From positions 1-11,557 of the forward strand of contig JAJYYT010000030.1 in assembly GCA_021800645.1 (NCBI GenBank): a stretch of DNA of 11,557 bases, given 5' to 3'. This document shows, piece by piece, positions 6,170-11,557 of the stretch; position 1 is the stretch's first letter; every line of letters begins with the position of its first letter. A program made the translations under genes and the position numbers. The notes under the pieces were generated by a model that was given only the letters and a program-made list of their open reading frames with translations, did no database searches and was not told the origin of the DNA. This DNA is from Actinomycetes bacterium (lineage in GTDB: Bacteria > Actinomycetota > Acidimicrobiia > Acidimicrobiales > RAAP-2).

Positions 6170-6175
6170 TAGCCT
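6170..6175 (+). promoter_or_regulatory. Possible -10 box for a leaderless transcript
   Basis: TAGCCT lies 6 nt before GTG 6182. No Shine-Dalgarno sequence precedes that GTG, so the start codon probably coincides with the 5' end of the mRNA. Confidence 0.45.
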
Positions 6176-6181
6176 CCGAGT

Positions 6182-7096
6182 GTGCGGCTCGCGACCTTCC
6201 TCGTACCCGACGGGACGCCATCCGGCCCCGCGACACGCCAGCGCACCGGGGTCGTGGACGGCGACGAGCTCATCGACCTGACTGACGCTGCAATCGGTCT
6301 GCCCGGGGACATGGCCCTGCTTCTCGGGCTGGGCGACGAGGCGTGGGAGCGGGCGATGTCGGCTCCGGCCACCTCTGCGCGGCGCTGGGGCCTCGAGCAG
6401 GTGGAGCTGCTCGCGCCGGTGACCTCGCCGCCCAAGGTGCTGGCGATCGGGATGAACTACAAGGCGCACGTCCAAGAGATGGGACGCGAGCTGCCAACGC
6501 GCCAGTACTGGTTCAACAAGCAGCGAACTGCGGTGACCGGGCCGTCCAGCACAATCGTCATCCCGGCGGTCTCCCGACAGGTCGACTACGAGGGCGAGCT
6601 CGGCGTGGTGATCCGCAGACGTGCGAAGTCCGTCCCCGCAACAAGGTGGCTCGGCGTGGTCGCTGGCTTCACCGTGGTGAACGACGTCAGCGTGCGGGAC
6701 TGGCAAGCCCATTCGCCGACGTTCACGATGGGCAAGTCGTTCGACACGCACTGTCCCCTGGGGCCTTGGATCGTGACCCCGGACGAGGTGGGCGACGTCC
6801 GGGGGCTTTCCCTGCGGACGTGGGTGAACGGCGAGCTCCGCCAGCACACCTCGACCGGGGACATGGTCTTCGGGCCCGACGAGATGATCGAGTACCTGAC
6901 GACGGTCTTCCCGCTCGAGCCCGGAGACGTGCTCTCGACGGGCACGCCCTCGGGGGTAGGCGCAAGCTTCGCCCCTCCACGGTGGCTGGAACCTGGGGAC
7001 CTGGTGCGCATCGAGATCGACCGGATCGGGGTCCTCGAGAATCGCGTGGTCGAAGAGCCGCCGGCTGCCCCGCCGCCGGATCCCGTCGTCGCCTGA
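6182..7096 (+). CDS. Fumarylacetoacetate hydrolase (FAH) family protein
   Basis: A 304-residue enzyme with an N-terminal region (1-80) and a C-terminal FAH fold (about 84-290). The family cleaves or hydrates C-C bonds of 2-oxo or 1,3-dicarbonyl acids in aromatic-compound breakdown, using Mg2+ or Mn2+. Visible motifs are I-G-M-N-Y-K-A-H (N92, H96); the metal ligands E137 and E139 in D-Y-E-G-E-L and D168 in N-D-V-S; the active-site K185 in M-G-K-S-F-D; and the closing S-T-G-T-P-S-G-V-G loop. It most resembles 2-hydroxyhepta-2,4-diene-1,7-dioate isomerase or acylpyruvate-hydrolase types, but the substrate cannot be fixed from sequence. The start GTG 6182 follows a -10-like box. A proline/alanine-rich tail follows the fold. 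The gene is followed closely by the Nfu-type gene on the same strand. Confidence 0.9.
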   Translation: MRLATFLVPDGTPSGPATRQRTGVVDGDELIDLTDAAIGLPGDMALLLGLGDEAWERAMSAPATSARRWGLEQVELLAPVTSPPKVLAIGMNYKAHVQEMGRELPTRQYWFNKQRTAVTGPSSTIVIPAVSRQVDYEGELGVVIRRRAKSVPATRWLGVVAGFTVVNDVSVRDWQAHSPTFTMGKSFDTHCPLGPWIVTPDEVGDVRGLSLRTWVNGELRQHTSTGDMVFGPDEMIEYLTTVFPLEPGDVLSTGTPSGVGASFAPPRWLEPGDLVRIEIDRIGVLENRVVEEPPAAPPPDPVVA

Positions 7097-7140
7097 GCTC
7101 GGACGGCGCCCCGGGCGCTCGGTGGCGGCGTCGCGCGCGG

Positions 7141-7146
7141 CACAAT
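7141..7146 (+). promoter_or_regulatory. Possible -10 box of the Nfu-type gene
   Basis: CACAAT ends 7 nt before GTG 7154. As no usable ribosome binding site precedes either ATG 7145 or GTG 7154, a leaderless mRNA beginning at GTG 7154 is the best reading; ATG 7145 would overlap this box. Confidence 0.35.
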
Positions 7147-7153
7147 GGGAGCC

Positions 7154-7531
7154 GTGGAGAACGACCGGGACCATCCTGACGACGCGGGGGAGACGGCGGG
7201 CGACGCGCACGGTCCACTGGGCGACGCAGAGCGCGGGCAGCGGCTCGCCGAGCTGCGATCCCTCATGGAGCTCATTCGTCCCGCGGTGCAAGCGGATGGC
7301 GGCGACCTCGTGCTGGTCTCCGCAGACGTCGAATCGGGGGTCGTGGAGGTCCAGCTCCAGGGCGCCTGTAGCTCCTGCGCCATCAGCTCTGCGACGTTGC
7401 AAGGCGGCGTCGAGCGAATCTTGAAGGATCGCCTTCCCTGGGTCGCCGAGGTCGTCGGCGGGCTGACAGAGACAGTGGACCCGTTCGAGAGCGCTGCTCT
7501 CGGTCGTGGCGCCTACGTCCCCCGGCTCTAG
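7154..7531 (+). CDS. NifU C-terminal-domain (Nfu-type) iron-sulfur cluster scaffold
   Basis: A 125-residue protein (128 if ATG 7145 is used). An acidic, disordered-looking N-terminus (about 1-30) precedes a single Nfu domain: L-M-E-L-I-R-P-A-V-Q-A-D-G-G-D-L-V-L-V, then the cluster-binding C72-x2-C75 in G-A-C-S-S-C-A-I-S-S-A-T-L, and V-E-R-I-L. Nfu proteins hold a [4Fe-4S] cluster across a dimer and hand it to target enzymes. The ending G-A-Y-V-P-R-L is an extra tail. It lies between the FAH-family gene and the MarR gene on the same strand; a functional link to either is not evident. Confidence 0.88.
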   Translation: MENDRDHPDDAGETAGDAHGPLGDAERGQRLAELRSLMELIRPAVQADGGDLVLVSADVESGVVEVQLQGACSSCAISSATLQGGVERILKDRLPWVAEVVGGLTETVDPFESAALGRGAYVPRL

Positions 7532-7597
7532 TCCCTCTCCGCTCCACCCCCACTCCCTGGGGCCCAATCCTGGGCAAGTCCGCCGAGATGAGAAACA

Positions 7598-7614
7598 TTA
7601 GTGAGAAACACTAA
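7598..7614 (+). promoter_or_regulatory. Palindromic operator candidate of the MarR-MFS operon
   Basis: TTAGTG-AGAAA-CACTAA is a perfect 6+6 inverted repeat. The 9-mer TGAGAAACA also occurs twice with a 13-bp period (7589-7597, 7602-7610). The element is AT-rich in very GC-rich DNA and lies just upstream of the -10 box (positions -31 to -15 from the presumed start), so a bound repressor would block RNA polymerase. The size and symmetry suit a MarR dimer, giving likely autoregulation. Confidence 0.65.
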
Positions 7615-7615
7615 G

Positions 7616-7621
7616 TAAGAT
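7616..7621 (+). promoter_or_regulatory. -10 box of the MarR-MFS operon
   Basis: TAAGAT lies 7 nt before GTG 7629, with no ribosome binding site between; this points to a leaderless transcript starting at the GTG. Confidence 0.55.
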
Positions 7622-7628
7622 CCACCGC

Positions 7629-8195
7629 GTGACCAGCCGGAGGGCCGGTGGACCGCGGGAGACGGAGACGGAGACGGAGCCGGGCTCGGGAGAGGGCGAG
7701 CCCTCGGACGCGCCGGCACACCCCCGGGACGCGCCGGCACACCCCCGGGACGCGCCGGCACCCCCCCGGGAGGAGATCGCCGACGAGGAGCTGCCTGCGA
7801 GGGTGCGGATCGCGATCACCCGGCTCAACCGTCGGTTGCGCCAGGAGTCGGTGACCGGCCTCTCACCTCCTCAAGAGTCCGCCCTCTCGACGATCAGGCG
7901 CCTTCGGAGCCCGACGCTCGGCGAGCTCGCTCAGGCAGAGCAGGTGCAGCCGCCCACCATGACGCGCATCATCGGGGCGATGGAGGCTGCAGGGCTCGTC
8001 GTGCGGCTCGGCGACGAAGGCGACAAGAGGGTGAGCAGGGTCGAGCTGACGGCCTTGGGGCGCGCCACGCTCGAGCGGATCAAGAGCTTGGAGAACGCCT
8101 ATCTCGCCCGGCAGATCGCGGTCCTCCCTGCGCTCGAGCGTGCGCGGGTGGCCGAGCTCGCAGTGCTGCTCGAGAGGCTGGTCGAAGAGCGATGA
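7629..8195 (+). CDS. MarR-family transcriptional regulator
   Basis: A 188-residue repressor. Residues about 52-188 form a MarR winged-helix domain: A-I-T-R-L-N-R-R-L-R, the L-S-P-P-Q-E-S-A-L helix, the recognition helix region Q-P-P-T-M-T-R-I-I-G-A-M-E, and the wing (D-E-G-D-K-R-V-S-R-V-E-L-T). MarR proteins bind palindromic operators as dimers and are released by phenolic or other small ligands. The first about 50 residues are unusual: E-T repeats followed by three copies of D-A-P-A-H/P-P-R, encoded by tandem DNA repeats and probably disordered. The start GTG 7629 fits the promoter; a later start after the repeats cannot be excluded. The stop overlaps the MFS start by 4 bp (ATGA), so translation is coupled, and the regulator probably controls the exporter and itself. 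Confidence 0.9.
   Translation: MTSRRAGGPRETETETEPGSGEGEPSDAPAHPRDAPAHPRDAPAPPREEIADEELPARVRIAITRLNRRLRQESVTGLSPPQESALSTIRRLRSPTLGELAQAEQVQPPTMTRIIGAMEAAGLVVRLGDEGDKRVSRVELTALGRATLERIKSLENAYLARQIAVLPALERARVAELAVLLERLVEER
7659..7676 (+). repeat. 6-bp tandem repeat (GAGACG)x3 in the MarR N-terminus
   Basis: Three exact copies of GAGACG are followed by a partial fourth. They encode the E-T dipeptide run at the start of the regulator. Confidence 0.85.
7707..7769 (+). repeat. 21-bp tandem repeat x3 in the MarR N-terminus
   Basis: Three in-frame 21-bp units (7707-7727, 7728-7748, 7749-7769) are present; the first two are identical and the third has one substitution. Each encodes D-A-P-A-H-P-R (the third D-A-P-A-P-P-R). 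The multiple-of-three length means copy-number changes keep the frame. Confidence 0.92.
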
Positions 8196-9583
8196 GGCAT
8201 CGCCTGCGCGAGGTGGGCGCGAAGACCTTCCGGGCGCTGCAGGTTCGCAACTTCCGGCTCTACTTCTACGGGCAGGTGGTGTCGGTCTCGGGCACGTGGA
8301 TGCAGACCGTCGCGCTCGCGCTCCTGATCCTTTCGCACCAGCTGAGGGGCAACGGTGTCGACGTGGGGGCGGCGACCGCCGTCCAGTACGTGCCGATGCT
8401 GCTGTTCGGCACGCTGGGCGGTGTCGCTGCCGACCGGCTCGACAAGCGCCGCCTGCTCGTCGTCACCCAGGCAGCGGCCGGGGCGCTCGCGCTCGCGTTG
8501 GCGCTGCTGACCGGGATGCACGTGGTGCGGATGTGGGAGGTGTTCTTCCTCGCCGCGCTCCTTGGCGTGGTCAACCTGTTCACAAATCCGGCCCGGCAGG
8601 CGTTCGTCTCCGAGATGGTGGGGCGCGAGCTCCTGCCCAACGCGGTGAGCCTCAACAGCGTGCTCATGAACTCGGCCCGTGTCATCGGTCCGGCGATCGG
8701 CGGCGCGCTGATCTACGCCACGGGCTTCGCATCGTGCTTCTTCGTCAACGCCGGCTCGTACGCGGCGGTCATCGTCGCGCTCCTCTTGATGCGGACCTCG
8801 GAGCTGTACCGCACCGAGCGGGTGGCCCGTGCCAAGGGCCAGGTGAGGGAGGCGCTCGGGTACGTATGGCGCACTCCCGGGCTCCGCGACCCGCTGCTCG
8901 CCATGGCGGTGGTCGGCACGCTCGCCTTCAATTTCACGACGACGCTGCCCCTCCTCGCGGAGTACACCTTCCATGGGGGTGCCGGGACCTACAGCGCCTT
9001 CACCGCCGCCATGGGCTCCGGAGCGGTGATGGGGGGACTGCTCGTCGCCCACCGGAGCCGGCCTTCTGCCGGGCTCCTCGGACTGATCGGGCTCGGGTTC
9101 GGCGCGACGATCGCACTTGTCGGCCTCCTGCCGACCGAGCTCCTCACGGTGGTCGCGCTGGTGGCGATGGGCGTCGCCAGCATCGCCTTCATCGCGACGG
9201 CGAACGCGACGCTCCAGCTCGCCGCGGAGCCAACGATGCGCGGGCGCGTGATGTCCCTCTACGCCATCGCCTTCCTCGGCACCACCCCGATCGGGGCACC
9301 GATCATGGGCTGGCTGAGCGACGCCAGCTCGCCTCGGGTGGCGCTCGTCATCGGCGCCGTCGCCGCGCTCGCAGCGTCGGTACCGCTCGTCCGTCGATGG
9401 CCGCGTCCGGGCATGCTCGATCGCCGGGACCGCGCCGGCACCGCACCCTCCGGGCCACCTTTCGCCGCCGATCCGGCTTCTATCGACGTCGGCGCGTCCG
9501 ATGCTGCGCACGTGCCCGAGGTGCCCGCTGCGACCGACGACCCGTTCGATTCCGGGGACACCACGGACGCGGCCGCGTCGTAG
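8192..9583 (+). CDS. MFS transporter (exporter type)
   Basis: A 463-residue major facilitator with about 12 hydrophobic segments between residues 25 and 405. MFS motif A appears between TM2 and TM3 (residues 76-89, G-G-V-A-A-D-R-L-D-K-R-R-L-L). The N-terminus (F-R-L-Y-F-Y-G-Q-V-V-S-V-S-G-T-W-M-Q) and the N-P-A-R-Q-A-F-V-S-E-M segment are typical of the EntS/MFS_3 group of drug or siderophore exporters. The last about 55 residues are a hydrophilic, acidic tail after the final helix. The start ATG 8192 overlaps the MarR stop, with no separate promoter, so it is the second gene of the operon. The regulator-exporter pairing suggests efflux of the compound sensed by MarR; the substrate is unknown. 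Confidence 0.9.
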   Translation: MRHRLREVGAKTFRALQVRNFRLYFYGQVVSVSGTWMQTVALALLILSHQLRGNGVDVGAATAVQYVPMLLFGTLGGVAADRLDKRRLLVVTQAAAGALALALALLTGMHVVRMWEVFFLAALLGVVNLFTNPARQAFVSEMVGRELLPNAVSLNSVLMNSARVIGPAIGGALIYATGFASCFFVNAGSYAAVIVALLLMRTSELYRTERVARAKGQVREALGYVWRTPGLRDPLLAMAVVGTLAFNFTTTLPLLAEYTFHGGAGTYSAFTAAMGSGAVMGGLLVAHRSRPSAGLLGLIGLGFGATIALVGLLPTELLTVVALVAMGVASIAFIATANATLQLAAEPTMRGRVMSLYAIAFLGTTPIGAPIMGWLSDASSPRVALVIGAVAALAASVPLVRRWPRPGMLDRRDRAGTAPSGPPFAADPASIDVGASDAAHVPEVPAATDDPFDSGDTTDAAAS

Positions 9584-9654
9584 TCCCTCGTAGCCCGGCG
9601 CAGGACGGGGACACGAGCTGGCCGGACGCAGGCTCGGTGCCGCGGCCGCTGCGC

Positions 9655-9660
9655 TACCGT
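9655..9660 (+). promoter_or_regulatory. Possible -10 box of the PRC/MgtE-N gene
   Basis: TACCGT lies 8 nt before GTG 9669 and no ribosome binding site is present, again suggesting a leaderless mRNA. Confidence 0.4.
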
Positions 9661-9668
9661 TCGGGTCG

Positions 9669-10943
9669 GTGACCGTGACCGCGCCAGCCGTGCAGATCGT
9701 CCACTTCTCGAGCGTCGTGCGGCGCCCTCTCGTCGACTCGGGAGGTGATCGCGTCGGACGGGTCGAGGACCTGGTCGTCCACCTCGGCGCACCGCACCCC
9801 CCGGTCGTCGGCGCGGTCGTGCGCATCGGCGGGCGTGACCTGTTCGTCGGTATCCGCAAGATCGGGGGGATCGGCCAGCGCGAGCTGCGCTTCACGGGCA
9901 ACCGGGTCGACCTCCGCCGCTTCGAGCGCCGGCCCGGCGAGATGCTCCTCGGGCGTGATCTTCTGGCGAGGCACCTGATCAACGTTGCCGGCGGCCGCCT
10001 CATCAGGGCCAACGAGATCGAGATCGCCGATGTGAACGACACCTGGGAGGTCATCGGGGTGGACCCGTCGCGAAGAAGTGTCCTTCGACGCCTCCTTCAC
10101 GGCCACCTCGGCTCCGGCGGGCCGCCCTCAGGGATCGTCGACTGGGCGAGCATCGAGCCGTTCGTCGCGCACGTCCCCACGGCGCGTCTGCGCATCCCGT
10201 ACCGCAAGCTTGCCCGCCTCCACCCTGCGCAGATCGCCGACCTCGTCGAAGCGGCCTCGCACGAGGAGGGGGAGGAGATCATCGAGGCGGTCGGCGCGGA
10301 CCGGGAGCTCGAGGCCGACGTGTTCGAGGAGCTCGACACGGAGCACCAGGTCGAGTTCCTCGAGTCACGGTCCGACCAGGAGGCTGCACGGCTCCTCGCC
10401 TCGATGGCGCCGGACGACGCAGCGGACCTCATCATGGAGGCCGACCAGGATCGCCGGCTGCGCCTGCTCGAAGCGCTGCCGCAGCCGCAACGTCGCAAGG
10501 TGCGCCTGCTGCTCAACTACAACCCCGAGACGGCCGGCGGCCTCATGAGCCCGGACTTCGTCGCCTTGCCGGAGTCTGCGACCGTAGAGGACGCGCTGTC
10601 CGCGGTGCGCCACAGCACCGCACCTCCCGAGTCGCTGCAGGTCGTGTTCGCGCTGCACGCCGACGGGTCGGTCGCCGGCTCGGCATCGGTCGTGTCGCTG
10701 CTGCGCGCCCCGCCTGACGCCGCGCTGTCGTCTGTGGTTCGCCCCGTCGCCGCCCACCTCCACCCTGACTGGGACCTCGGGGCCACCGTGCGCAAGATGT
10801 CGGACTTCAACCTCATGGTCGCTCCGGTCCTCGACTCCGATCACCAGCACATCCTGGGTATCGTGACGGTGGACGACGTGCTCGAGCTGATGCTGCCCAC
10901 CGGGTGGCGTCGTGATTTCGGGACGATGTCGCCCGAGGACTGA
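9669..10943 (+). CDS. PRC-barrel / MgtE N-terminal / CBS domain protein without membrane domain
   Basis: A 424-residue soluble protein. Residues about 14-65 and 92-135 look like two PRC-barrel segments (G-D-R-V-G-R-V-E-D-L-V-V and G-G-R-L-I-R-A-N-E-I-E-I). Residues about 180-290 are the helical MgtE_N superhelix (H-P-A-Q-I-A-D-L-V-E, M-A-P-D-D-A-A-D-L-I, L-L-N-Y-N-P-E-T-A-G-G-L-M). Residues about 295-415 are a CBS pair (A-T-V-E-D-A-L; the second ends G-I-V-T-V-D-D-V-L-E-L-M). In MgtE these cytosolic domains sense Mg2+ and gate the attached pore; here the five-helix permease is absent. The next gene is an NRAMP-type permease, so this protein is likely its ion- or nucleotide-sensing regulatory partner. 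The functional coupling is inferred from adjacency. Confidence 0.87.
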   Translation: MTVTAPAVQIVHFSSVVRRPLVDSGGDRVGRVEDLVVHLGAPHPPVVGAVVRIGGRDLFVGIRKIGGIGQRELRFTGNRVDLRRFERRPGEMLLGRDLLARHLINVAGGRLIRANEIEIADVNDTWEVIGVDPSRRSVLRRLLHGHLGSGGPPSGIVDWASIEPFVAHVPTARLRIPYRKLARLHPAQIADLVEAASHEEGEEIIEAVGADRELEADVFEELDTEHQVEFLESRSDQEAARLLASMAPDDAADLIMEADQDRRLRLLEALPQPQRRKVRLLLNYNPETAGGLMSPDFVALPESATVEDALSAVRHSTAPPESLQVVFALHADGSVAGSASVVSLLRAPPDAALSSVVRPVAAHLHPDWDLGATVRKMSDFNLMVAPVLDSDHQHILGIVTVDDVLELMLPTGWRRDFGTMSPED

Positions 10944-11034
10944 TCGGACGCAGTGACGAACGTGCACAGATCGATGGAACCTCCACATACCAGATGGCCG
11001 GGGCGCTCCACGTCCCGCGTCATCCACCACAAGA

Positions 11035-11065
11035 CGCACAGACCGCCTCGCCGGCGGGCTGTGCG
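11035..11065 (+). promoter_or_regulatory. Leader hairpin 1 upstream of the NRAMP-type gene
   Basis: Bases 11035-11047 pair with 11053-11065 at 12 of 13 positions (one A-G mismatch) around the loop TCGCC. There is no T-tract, so it is not a standard intrinsic terminator, though it could protect the 3' end of the preceding gene's mRNA. It lies in a 212-nt stretch without a gene. Confidence 0.5.
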
Positions 11066-11099
11066 CACGCCTCCGGGCGCAGTGCGGGCTCATCCTCTG

Positions 11100-11141
11100 C
11101 GCTGATGCCGGTGGCGTGCGCGCACGCCACCGGCATCAGCG
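11100..11141 (+). promoter_or_regulatory. 42-bp perfect palindrome (leader hairpin 2) touching the ribosome binding site
   Basis: Bases 11100-11120 are the exact reverse complement of 11121-11141. As RNA it forms a stem of about 19 bp with a four-base cap, ending one base before the Shine-Dalgarno sequence. Bases 11063-11076 form an alternative partner for its 5' half (pairing with 11108-11121 at 13 of 14 positions), so two exclusive structures are possible. Confidence 0.6.
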
Positions 11142-11152
11142 AAAGGAGGTGA
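11142..11152 (+). promoter_or_regulatory. Near-perfect Shine-Dalgarno of the NRAMP-type gene
   Basis: AAAGGAGGTGA matches the 16S 3' end over its full length, with 6 nt between GGAGG and ATG 11156. It fixes the start and contrasts with the leaderless genes upstream. Confidence 0.85.
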
Positions 11153-11155
11153 GCA

Positions 11156-11557
11156 ATGGCAAGGCCCGGAACCGGGGCCCACCGGCGCCGGACCGGCGTG
11201 CCCGGCGTGGCGCCGCCGCTGGTCGACGCGCGGACCGGCGCCGAGTCGGCGGTGCTCGACGAAGCCCACCTCGGGGACATCCAGGGAGCCTTCGGGACGA
11301 TCCGGCAGACCGACGCCGAGGCGCGACGCTCGTGGAAGCGCCGCCTGCTGACGTTCCTCGCGATCGTCGGCCCTGGGATCATCGTCATGGTGGGCGACAA
11401 CGACGCCGGGGGCGTCGCGACGTACGCGCAGGCCGCGCAAAACTACGGCTTGACCCTCCTTTGGACGCTCCCGCTCCTCGTCCCGGTCCTCGTCGTCAAC
11501 CAGGAGATGGTCGTCCGTCTGGGTGCGGTGACCGGAGTCGGCCATGCTCGGCTCATC
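11156..11557 (+). CDS. NRAMP-family divalent metal transporter, 5' part (3' end outside window)
   Basis: The first 134 codons of a membrane transporter, open to the window end. A hydrophilic N-terminal extension (about 1-60) precedes TM1 (L-L-T-F-L-A-I-V-G-P-G-I-I-V-M-V-G) and TM2 (L-T-L-L-W-T-L-P-L-L-V-P-V-L-V-V-N-Q-E-M), followed by R-L-G-A-V-T-G-V-G. G-P-G before the broken helix and N-Q-E-M-V-V-R-L in TM2 are NRAMP features. The metal motif of canonical NRAMPs, D-P-G-N, is replaced by D81-N-D-A-G-G, an atypical ion site. A Mg2+-transporting NRAMP clade with an altered site is known, and the preceding MgtE_N/CBS gene fits Mg2+ transport, but the TM6 residues that would help decide lie beyond the window. 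Confidence 0.85.
   Translation, partial: MARPGTGAHRRRTGVPGVAPPLVDARTGAESAVLDEAHLGDIQGAFGTIRQTDAEARRSWKRRLLTFLAIVGPGIIVMVGDNDAGGVATYAQAAQNYGLTLLWTLPLLVPVLVVNQEMVVRLGAVTGVGHARLI

Noticed and set aside
6065..7567. 500-residue minus-strand open frame opposite the FAH and Nfu-type genes
   Set aside because: It is an antisense shadow without motifs.
9566..9579. 14-bp GC palindrome near the end of the MFS gene as a terminator
   Set aside because: It lies inside the coding sequence, is short and has no T-tract.
8099..10054. 651-residue minus-strand open frame opposite the MarR, MFS and PRC/MgtE-N genes
   Set aside because: Its residues are low-complexity R/G/P/H-rich, as expected antisense to GC-rich genes, and three well-supported genes occupy the other strand.

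Overview
The window is GC-rich, densely coded DNA from a bacterium, most likely an actinomycete-type (Actinomycetota) lineage. I infer this from the GTG/TTG starts, several apparently leaderless transcripts with a TAnnnT -10 box about 7 nt before the start codon, and the protein families present. Acidimicrobiia or a related class is possible but not proven. No phage, IS element or CRISPR array is visible.

Left part (1-3442, + strand): the 3' end of a short-chain dehydrogenase/reductase; a leucine/valine-type amino-acid dehydrogenase interrupted by one in-frame UGA; a 63-nt remnant of a MerR-type regulator; and a secreted S53 (sedolisin-type) serine-carboxyl peptidase with a TTG start and a very strong ribosome binding site.

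Middle (3408-6131), the most interesting part: a minus-strand gene encodes a seven-repeat YVTN beta-propeller fused to a TlpA/thioredoxin-like domain. The first cysteine of its W-C-G-P-C active site is replaced by an in-frame UGA. Less than 300 bp away, in divergent orientation, lies a tRNA-Sec gene (anticodon UCA, long variable arm, 8-position acceptor stem). Together these indicate a selenoprotein, W-Sec-G-P-C, made by UGA recoding. A 16-position hairpin starting 12 nt after the UGA is a candidate bacterial SECIS. After the tRNA come a small CxxC/CxxC zinc-ribbon protein and an AhpD-like carboxymuconolactone-decarboxylase-family protein with a CxxC...H redox motif, so the area is rich in thiol/selenol redox functions. 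selA, selB and selD are not in the window.

Right part (6182-11557, + strand): a fumarylacetoacetate-hydrolase-family enzyme; an Nfu/NifU C-terminal-type Fe-S scaffold; an autoregulated-looking MarR repressor translationally coupled to an MFS exporter; then a PRC-barrel/MgtE-N/CBS protein that lacks a membrane domain, followed by an NRAMP-family transporter with an atypical first-helix ion motif (cut by the window end). These last two look like a sensor-plus-permease divalent-cation (perhaps Mg2+) system. The 212-nt leader between them contains two strong hairpins, one a 42-bp perfect palindrome, with a mutually exclusive alternative pairing that resembles a riboswitch or attenuator.
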